From the NCBI GenBank assembly GCA_030612585.1, contig JAUWNP010000065.1, positions 1 to 20,693 of the forward strand: a DNA stretch of 20,693 nt. The letters are read 5' to 3'. Positions 7,747 through 13,475 of the stretch are shown here, piece after piece; positions within the stretch are counted from its first letter, which is position 1, and each line of letters opens with the position of its first letter. The DNA comes from Anaerolineae bacterium. Lineage in GTDB: Bacteria > Chloroflexota > Anaerolineae > B4-G1. A program made the position numbers and the translations under genes. The notes beneath the pieces are model-generated. The model ran no database searches, was not told the DNA's origin, and was given only the letters and a program-made list of their open reading frames with translations.

Positions 7747-8158
7747 TGACCTAATCTTGCTCCCCGTGACGGTGGTGTACCAAGGGCAGGAAGTCAAGGT
7801 GCCGGACGTGGTGGTAGATACTGGATCGGCTACCACGATGCTTTCCACCGACGTTGTCGCCCAGGTTGGGATCACGCCGGAACTCCACGACGTTTTACAC
7901 ATCATCCGGGGCGTTGGAGGGACGGAGGTTGTGTTCTCCCGCCGCGTGGACCGTTTGCAGGTCGGACCGCGGGCTGTAGAGCAATTTGAGATCGAGGTGG
8001 GTGGGATAGATACCGCCTTTGACATCAATGGCATTCTGGGGTTGGATTTCCTCTTGCGCACCGGCGCGATTATCAACCTGGGAACACTACAGCTTGACTT
8101 TCCCGAAAACGAAGGTGAAAAAGAGAGGAACCGACGCCCCAATACCCCAAACGTTTGA
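7727..8158 (+). CDS. Retropepsin-like aspartic protease
   Basis: A 143-residue single-lobe aspartic protease. The active-site motif is VVDTGSATT with D31, and the closing hydrophobic-hydrophobic-Gly block is GILGLDFLL near residue 104. Proteins of this size dimerise so that each subunit gives one Asp. GGAGG (7718-7722) lies 4 bases before the ATG. There is no signal peptide, so it probably works in the cytoplasm. The natural C-terminus has been replaced: from about 8131 the frame reads through the start of the third DUF1156 fragment in another frame, adding residues such as RRPNTPNV. The substrate is unknown; the overlapping upstream protein is the first candidate partner. Confidence 0.85.
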   Translation: MQLALRDDLILLPVTVVYQGQEVKVPDVVVDTGSATTMLSTDVVAQVGITPELHDVLHIIRGVGGTEVVFSRRVDRLQVGPRAVEQFEIEVGGIDTAFDINGILGLDFLLRTGAIINLGTLQLDFPENEGEKERNRRPNTPNV

Positions 8159-8387
8159 TCGAAGTAGACCTGCCCATCCAGCGCACCTCCGCCCACGCCC
8201 GGCGGGAGAAATCCATCCGCCACGGCCACATCTCCACGCTGCACTTATGTGGGCGCGGCGGCCGCTGACGATGACCGACCTGTTCCAGTGCCACGGCGCA
8301 CAGCCAACCAGACGGCGCTGGCGTAAGAGCCAGCTGGTAGTGGCATAGCAACAACAGTTGGGGCTCTTCGGAGTCGGAGCGCGCTAA
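8143..8387 (+). pseudogene. DUF1156 methylase, internally deleted and frameshifted (copy 3)
   Basis: From TAC at 8143 the sequence encodes [28 protein letters not shown] and HISTLHL. One base is then missing at the TGG-TGG codons (WW), near 8250, after which [18 protein letters not shown] and RRRWRKSQLVVA follow in a shifted frame, then TAG (8346-8348), QQQLGLFGVGAR and TAA (8385-8387). The jump from ARRPL to TMTDLF shows that most of the gene was already missing before the frameshift. There is no start codon: the 5' end is fused to the protease gene. Copy 2 shares the same tail, so both descend from one deleted ancestor. Confidence 0.82.
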
Positions 8388-8388
8388 G

Positions 8389-8681
8389 GGTTCATAAAAA
8401 TGTGATTTCCCGTGTTGTTTCGCCTGGCCCGAATATGACAACGAATCAGGAGGATTAACCGAATCAGCCACGCGGAGCATCGAAACACCCACTGACACCC
8501 CAAACCCGTTGAAAACAGGCGACTCCAGTGCATTTTTGACGCACTTCGTGGTAGCAGCCGATGATTTCAATCGTCGGCGGGGCGACAGGTTTGATGTCGC
8601 AGTCGTGAGGTGAGAGCACCCATTCGTTCAATCCTCTTTATTCGCTGTCATATTGAGCGGGAAGTTATTCTTTTGCGGCCC
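8389..8681. mobile_element. MITE-like insertion of about 293 bp
   Basis: Comparison with copy 2 shows continuous homology broken here: copy 2 runs GAGCTAACCCGCTCCAGCC, while copy 3 has CTAAG (8384-8388), 293 extra bases, then CTAAG again (8682-8686) and resumes with CGGCTCTGGCC. The repeated CTAAG is a candidate 5-bp target duplication. The insert ends form imperfect inverted repeats (GGTTCATAAAA and, on the other strand, GGGCCGCAAAA; both then reach TTCCCG), about 15 of 24 positions by hand. It encodes no protein and holds a degenerate copy of the multi-hairpin element seen at 15311. Confidence 0.6.
8507..8588 (+). repeat. Degenerate copy of the multi-hairpin element
   Basis: It aligns with 15342-15423: CCCGTTGAAAACAGG in place of the AACCTG hairpin, AGTGC...GCACT, and CCGATGA-TTTCAA-TCGTCGG. 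A further hairpin GCGACA...TGTCGC follows. The stems carry mismatches, so this copy is older than the pair near 15311 and 15542. Confidence 0.65.
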
Positions 8682-8717
8682 CTAAGCGGCTCTGGCCGCG
8701 TAGCCCTGAGCAATCAG

Positions 8718-8755
8718 TTGGGACTCCCTCAATCCGGAGGAGTCCCAGTTTTTTT
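8718..8755 (+). terminator. Intrinsic terminator, copy 3 side
   Basis: Stem TGGGACTCC (8719-8727) / GGAGTCCCA (8739-8747) with an 11-base loop, followed by seven T (8749-8755). Homologous to the terminator at 7168-7212 and displaced from copy 3 by the MITE-like insert. Confidence 0.88.
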
Positions 8756-8776
8756 GTGTGCATCCCTGAGAGAGAT

Positions 8777-8805
8777 TTGCACAAAACGGAGGGGGGAAGT
8801 ATACT
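8777..8805 (+). promoter_or_regulatory. Promoter upstream of the type IIG gene
   Basis: TTGCAC (8777-8782), 17-base spacer, TATACT (8800-8805); homologous to the promoter at 7227-7254. Transcription would begin near 8812, at the foot of a strong hairpin, about 175 bases before the type IIG start codon. Confidence 0.6.
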
Positions 8806-8811
8806 ACAAAA

Positions 8812-8919
8812 GCCTCGCGGCTTGGCGTAGCCCGAGGCGATGACCGAGGCGGTGTGGGCCGCCCAGGTAGGCGTATTCTAACACAGGCCCGCCCGCCGTT
8901 AAGGTGCGGCGGATTTTTT
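8812..8919 (+). ncRNA. Candidate structured small RNA or attenuated leader
   Basis: Starting at the predicted transcription start, the sequence folds as GCCTCG-C-GGCT / AGCC-CGAGGC (8812-8838), a 10-bp stem with one bulged base and loop TGGCGT, and ends about 80 bases later at a terminator-like hairpin. A promoter, a 5' stem and a 3' terminator within about 145 bases suggest either a small RNA of about 108 nt or a leader controlling the restriction gene. No family is recognised. Confidence 0.4.
8893..8919 (+). terminator. Terminator-like hairpin before the type IIG gene
   Basis: CCGCCG (8893-8898) / CGGCGG (8907-8912) with an 8-base loop, then six T (8914-8919). It lies 67 bases before the type IIG start, so readthrough or a second promoter is needed for expression. 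Confidence 0.65.
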
Positions 8920-8935
8920 GTCTTTATTTGTGTAC

Positions 8936-8962
8936 ATCCGTGTGATCCGTGTTGATCCGTGT
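8936..8962 (+). repeat. Three ATCCGTGT direct repeats
   Basis: ATCCGTGT occurs at 8936-8943, 8945-8952 and 8955-8962, just before the ribosome site of the type IIG gene. Runs of this word are a common intergenic repeat in many bacterial genomes. Confidence 0.75.
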
Positions 8963-8985
8963 CCCATTTAAGAAACGAGGATCCT

Positions 8986-11900
8986 ATGTCCAAGACTCGC
9001 CAACTCGCCCTTCCCCTGGAAACCCACCGCAACCATTACCTCTTCTCCGACCATTTCCTCAACCAGGTGTTGCCCGGACAAAATGTGTGGCGCGAGTCTG
9101 AAGCGGAGGCCAGGCAAGCCCTGGACGCCATCGCCGAACTGTACTCACGGCTGGAGGACGCACTGCCCCACTATAATGAGGCCGCTCTGGAGCAGGAGTG
9201 GATTCGTCCGATTCTCAATGTCCTGGGGCACGTCTACCACGTTCAACCCTCTCTGACCGGTGCGGCGGGCACGCCCGACTACGCCTTCTTCGCCGACGAT
9301 CCCGCCAAACAGGCAGCCGCCCGCGTGTGGGGTACACCCGCCTTCTGGGAAACAGCCTTGGCCGTGGGCGACGCCAAACGCTGGGACCGTCCCCTCGACA
9401 AGCGCCTTGTGAATGGCGCGCCCGACGCCTTCACCAATGCCAACCCCTGCTTCCAGATTAACTACTACTTGCAGCGGACGGGCCGCACCTGGGGAGTGCT
9501 CTCGAACGGGCGGCGGTGGCGGCTCTATTACCGCGAGACCAGTTCCCAATTGGACATTTTTTATGAGGTGGACCTGGCTCAACTGATCGAGCAGGATGAC
9601 CGTTCGGCTGAGCGCTCACGGCGACGCCTGGCTGCTTTCCGCTACTTCTATCTCTTCTTCCGCACCGTTGCCTTCCGCCTTGATGCCGAGGACCACTGCT
9701 GGCTGGACGAGGTGCTGGACCAGAGCGCAGCCTACGCCGTGCACATCGGTGACGAACTCAAGGGGCGGGTGTACGAGGCGCTGAGGCTCCTGGCCCAGGG
9801 CTTCCTCGATTATCCGGCAAACCAGGTTTTTTCTGGAAAACCTGGTTTGTGTCCCGACCCAACCACCGACCTGTCCCCTGTCCACGACGGATGCCTGATC
9901 CTGCTGTACCGGTTGCTGTTTCTGCTCTACGCCGAGAGCCGGGGCTTGTTGCCGCTGGATAACCCCAGTTATGCCGGGCAGTACAGCCTGAAGGCGATCA
10001 AGGAGGACATCGCCCACAAGATGGATACCGGCGTGGTCTATCTGGCGAAGAAGGCCACCCTGTGGGATGACCTGCGCACCCTGTTCGAGATCATCTACAA
10101 CGGGCAGGAATCACTGGGCGTGCCGGCCTACGATGGCCGGTTGTTCGACCCGGCGCGCTACCCCTTCCTGGAGGAGCGCACCATCGGCGACAAGTACCTG
10201 GCCCAGGCGATTGACCTGCTGGCCCGCGCTGAGGCTGGGCCGGGCCAGGGCCTCAGTTTCGTGGACTATCGCGACCTCTCCATCCGTCACCTGGGAAGCA
10301 TCTACGAGGGGTTACTAGAATACCGGCTGGCTTATGCCACCGAGGAAATGGCCGTCGTCAGGCGGAGCAAGCGGGGCAAGAAAGAGGAGATCGTGCCTGC
10401 GTCGGAGGCGGAGAAACCGGGTTTTTTCCGCAAAACCCGGTTTCTGGAACGCATCCCGGCCGGGCAGGTGTACCTGGTCACCGACCGGGGCGAGCGCAAG
10501 GCGACGGGCAGTTACTACACCCCTGATTACATCGTCAAGTACATCGTCGAGCAGACGTTGGGGCCATTGGCCGACAGTCAGGCCGAGGCAGTGGAGAAAG
10601 AGGTCGTGGCGCTGAAGGCCAAGAACAAGGGCGGGGCGCGGAGCACGCAGGCTTACAAAGACGAACTGACCCGCTTGCAGAACAGTTTCGCTGACCGCGT
10701 CCTGGATCTGAATACCCTCGATCCGGCGATGGGCAGCGGGCATTTCCTGGTCGAGGCGACCGACTACCTGGCGCGGCGCATCGTCGAGGCCGGGGTGGTG
10801 ACCGAGGCCTTGGCCAAGGGCGACGAGGAGAGCGAACTGAGTTACTGGCGGCGGCGGGTGGTCGAGCGCTGCATCTACGGGGTGGATCTGAACCCGCTGG
10901 CGGTGGAACTGGCCAAACTCAGCCTGTGGCTGGCGACAGTCGCCAGGGGCAAGCCGCTGTCGTTCCTGGATCACCACCTGCGCTGCGGCAACTCGCTCAT
11001 CGGGGCGCGGGTGGCCGACCTGCAGGCGTTACCGGTGCGAAAGGGAACACGAAAGGCACGAAAGGCGCGAAAGACTTCCGAAGTCTCTCAGACTTCGGAA
11101 GTCTCCCAACTCGCCATGTGGGACGAAAGCGCCTTCACCCAGGATATGTACCTCGTGGTGGGGGCCATGCGCCAGATTCAGGAGTACGAGACGGCCGACC
11201 TGGTGAGCGTCAAGGAGAAGGAGCGGCTGTTCGAGGAGACGGTGGAGCGGGAGCGGCACAAGTGGCGCACCATCGCCGACCTGTGGACGGCGACCTACTT
11301 CGGGCTGGAACTGACCCCACAACTGTACAACGCCTGCATGCAACACGTCCAGGGCCAGCCGGTACTCTTGCAAGCGGCCCAGGCGGAGGCACTGCTGGAC
11401 CAGGCGCGCGAGATATGGGGAGAGAAGCGGTTCTTCCACTGGGAGATCGAGTTCCCGGAGGTCTTCTTCGACGAGTATGGGCGGCACAAGGGGGACGCGG
11501 CGGGTTTCGATGCGGTGGTGGGGAATCCGCCGTATGGAGCGAGCCTGTCATCAGAGAAAGGGTTTCTGAAAAGATCGTATGTCACCGCTGAGATGGACTA
11601 TGACACCTATACTTTCTTCACCGAGCAGGCGCTCGACCTGCTGAGGATTGGCGGTAGGCATAGCTTTATTATGCCTAGTATGTGGCTAACGTTGCAGTAC
11701 AACGAGAGGCTACGCCGGTTTGTTCTTGCGTTGTGTCTGATTGAAAGCTTGCTGGATACAGCCCGTGTGTTCGAAGATGCTACTGTGGAGACAGCCATTC
11801 TTGTCATAGAGAAGGTCAAGCAGCTAGACACCAAGGACGTGAAATTTGATGAGCTAGTGCCGGTATCTGCGATATCCTCAGTCAAGCTCCTACCCGGAGA

Positions 11901-13113
11901 TGTCACTATTGCAGAGCGTTTAGACAGGATCGCCAGATCTGGGTGGGAAGCAATCCATGACAGACAACAAGCTAAGTGGTGGTCAAACGAGTTTGCACGC
12001 TTCGACTACTTCCTTAGCGAGTCGGAAAGCCATATAGTTGAGCAGGTTCAAAGGGCAAGTTCGAGATTGGGCAATCTCGCTGATGTTGTTCAGGGGTTGA
12101 CAGCCTACGACAGGTATAGAGGGCACTCAGCTGACCTTATCAAGAGCAGGGCGTATCACGCTGACCACAAAAAGGACGATACTTTCAAGAAGTTTCTCCA
12201 AGGCAGCGATGTTGGTCGATATGAACTGGCTTGGTCTGGTGAGTGGATCAGCTACGGACCCTGGCTAGCAGCCCCCAGAGACCCGAAATTCTTCCGCGGA
12301 CCACGTTTGCTATTCCGAGAGGTGACTGGGGGTGCTAACCGCCCTCTTGCGACCTACACCAACGAGGAACTCTACTATGGACATAGTGTCATCCCAGCTC
12401 TGATCACCGACAGCAGGCTGAACTGCTTGGGAGTATTAGCAATCATCAACTCGTGTTTGCTGGCTTGGTACAATCTCTGTACGTCACCGAATGCCCGGAA
12501 GGGCGCATTCCCCAAGATGAATCCAAGTGATGTCGCAGCGTTACCTATCCGCCGCATCACCTTCACCACTCTGCCGGAGGAGCGGGAGCGGCTGGTGGAA
12601 GACGTGGTGGAGTGCTATTATGCCTACCTGGAGCACGGAGAGGACGTACTGGTGCGAGCCTTTGTCGCTGCCCGGCTGATGGAAGAGCCAGAGCGATCCG
12701 ACGCCGTCCACGACCTGCTGGCCCACCTGGCCGGGCGCATGATTGAGATGCACAAGGAGAAACAGGCCGAGGTGCGCGGCTTCCTCGATTGGCTGGCGGA
12801 GTACACCGGCCGGCCGGTTGACGAGTGGGTACTCAAGACCAACCTGCGCCGCTACTACGAGCAGGACTGGACCGAGATGGGGCGTATCCTCAAGCGCAAC
12901 CAGCGCAAACTGCCCCAGGTGGACCTGGACGTGGAGGCTTACAAGAACGAGCCCGCCGCCAGGATCCGCGCCGCATGGGAGACCTCGATGGAGACACTGC
13001 GCCCGCTGCTGGCGCGCATTGAGGCCACGGACCGGCTCATTGACCAGATCGTGTACCAGTTGTATGGGTTGACGGAGGAGGAAATCGCAGTGGTTGAACC
13101 ACTGAACCACTGA
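8986..13113 (+). CDS. Type IIG (Eco57I-like) restriction-methylation enzyme
   Basis: A 1375-residue single-chain enzyme. The N-terminus holds a PD-(D/E)xK-type nuclease signature: P97-D98 and D129-A-K131. A helical connector follows, then the adenine-N6 methylase core with DPAMGSGH (579-586, SAM binding) and NPPYG (847-851, catalytic), a target-recognition region of the TaqI-C type (about 900-1180), and a helical C-terminus ending QIVYQLYGLTEEEI. Such proteins cut and methylate with one polypeptide and need no separate subunit; none is nearby. The ATG at 8986 follows ACGAGG and replaces an upstream GTG. Three palindromic repeats lie in frame inside the gene, and the recognition region has lower GC than the flanks. 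PglX-like BREX methylases are a weaker alternative because no BREX genes are present. Confidence 0.88.
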   Translation: MSKTRQLALPLETHRNHYLFSDHFLNQVLPGQNVWRESEAEARQALDAIAELYSRLEDALPHYNEAALEQEWIRPILNVLGHVYHVQPSLTGAAGTPDYAFFADDPAKQAAARVWGTPAFWETALAVGDAKRWDRPLDKRLVNGAPDAFTNANPCFQINYYLQRTGRTWGVLSNGRRWRLYYRETSSQLDIFYEVDLAQLIEQDDRSAERSRRRLAAFRYFYLFFRTVAFRLDAEDHCWLDEVLDQSAAYAVHIGDELKGRVYEALRLLAQGFLDYPANQVFSGKPGLCPDPTTDLSPVHDGCLILLYRLLFLLYAESRGLLPLDNPSYAGQYSLKAIKEDIAHKMDTGVVYLAKKATLWDDLRTLFEIIYNGQESLGVPAYDGRLFDPARYPFLEERTIGDKYLAQAIDLLARAEAGPGQGLSFVDYRDLSIRHLGSIYEGLLEYRLAYATEEMAVVRRSKRGKKEEIVPASEAEKPGFFRKTRFLERIPAGQVYLVTDRGERKATGSYYTPDYIVKYIVEQTLGPLADSQAEAVEKEVVALKAKNKGGARSTQAYKDELTRLQNSFADRVLDLNTLDPAMGSGHFLVEATDYLARRIVEAGVVTEALAKGDEESELSYWRRRVVERCIYGVDLNPLAVELAKLSLWLATVARGKPLSFLDHHLRCGNSLIGARVADLQALPVRKGTRKARKARKTSEVSQTSEVSQLAMWDESAFTQDMYLVVGAMRQIQEYETADLVSVKEKERLFEETVERERHKWRTIADLWTATYFGLELTPQLYNACMQHVQGQPVLLQAAQAEALLDQAREIWGEKRFFHWEIEFPEVFFDEYGRHKGDAAGFDAVVGNPPYGASLSSEKGFLKRSYVTAEMDYDTYTFFTEQALDLLRIGGRHSFIMPSMWLTLQYNERLRRFVLALCLIESLLDTARVFEDATVETAILVIEKVKQLDTKDVKFDELVPVSAISSVKLLPGDVTIAERLDRIARSGWEAIHDRQQAKWWSNEFARFDYFLSESESHIVEQVQRASSRLGNLADVVQGLTAYDRYRGHSADLIKSRAYHADHKKDDTFKKFLQGSDVGRYELAWSGEWISYGPWLAAPRDPKFFRGPRLLFREVTGGANRPLATYTNEELYYGHSVIPALITDSRLNCLGVLAIINSCLLAWYNLCTSPNARKGAFPKMNPSDVAALPIRRITFTTLPEERERLVEDVVECYYAYLEHGEDVLVRAFVAARLMEEPERSDAVHDLLAHLAGRMIEMHKEKQAEVRGFLDWLAEYTGRPVDEWVLKTNLRRYYEQDWTEMGRILKRNQRKLPQVDLDVEAYKNEPAARIRAAWETSMETLRPLLARIEATDRLIDQIVYQLYGLTEEEIAVVEPLNH
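9818..9849 (+). repeat. In-frame palindromic element 1 in the type IIG gene
   Basis: Perfect 13-bp arms CAAACCAGGTTTT (9818-9830) / AAAACCTGGTTTG (9837-9849) with loop TTCTGG. It encodes NQVFSGKPGL without disturbing the frame and resembles element 2 with compensated base changes. Confidence 0.9.
10413..10444 (+). repeat. In-frame palindromic element 2 in the type IIG gene
   Basis: Perfect 13-bp arms GAAACCGGGTTTT (10413-10425) / AAAACCCGGTTTC (10432-10444), loop TTCCGC. It encodes EKPGFFRKTRFLE in a linker before the methylase core. Same size and layout as element 1. Confidence 0.9.
11072..11104 (+). repeat. In-frame palindromic element 3 in the type IIG gene
   Basis: Perfect 15-bp arms AGACTTCCGAAGTCT (11072-11086) / AGACTTCGGAAGTCT (11090-11104), loop CTC; each arm is itself a near palindrome. 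It encodes a doubled TSEVSQ. Just upstream, GAAAGG-type repeats encode RKGTRKARKARK. Confidence 0.9.
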
Positions 13114-13176
13114 GGAAGATGAGGACACTGAAAGGAACCTCAGTGATCTCAGGGTTTCAGTGGGGTCAGTGGTTCA
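13088..13176 (+). repeat. Dyad cluster spanning the type IIG stop codon
   Basis: CAGTGGTT-G-AACCACTG (13088-13104) is a perfect 8-bp dyad just before the stop. In addition TGAACCACTGAACCACTG (13095-13112) pairs with 13158-13176 (CAGTGGGGTCAGTGGTTCA), with one mismatch and one bulge. There is no T run, so it may stabilise the mRNA end or be a decayed repeat rather than a terminator. Confidence 0.65.
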
Positions 13177-13185
13177 GGGGATGTG

Positions 13186-13230
13186 CAGATAGACGCGCTG
13201 GTGTACGAGTTGTATGAGTTGACGGAAGGG
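13186..13230 (+). pseudogene. 3' remnant of a second type IIG gene
   Basis: The frame reads QIDALVYELYELTEG, closely matching the end of the intact enzyme (LIDQIVYQLYGLTEEE). Only about 15 codons survive. It shows that a second enzyme copy, or a partial duplication of the 3' end, existed here. Confidence 0.7.
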
Positions 13231-13475
13231 GTACGAACGCGCCGAACACCTGGGCGCAGCGGGTAGTGAACAGGGCCGCGACATCGTCGCCTGGCGCTGG
13301 AGACAATCGAACCGTGGCTGCCGCAGAACTGACGACAACCGCCAGGAGGGCAGGTTGATGGACTTCCTACATCCCACCAACGCTGATGAAGTGAGTGAGC
13401 GGAGACGATGAGCGCATCGGGGATAAGCAAACGGTGCCGTTGACGAGTGAGAACTGAAAGGCTGAGGGCAGAACA
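13231..13475. other. Non-coding spacer before the caspase gene
   Basis: No sustained coding frame. A short frame at 13357 (MDFLHPTNADEVSERRR, preceded by AGGAGGG) has a ribosome site but only 17 codons and is probably debris. No clear promoter for the caspase gene was found. Confidence 0.4.

Noticed and set aside
8986..13113. BREX PglX as identity of the large methylase
   Set aside because: No other BREX genes are nearby, and the N-terminal nuclease signature plus TaqI-C-type region fit a stand-alone type IIG enzyme better.
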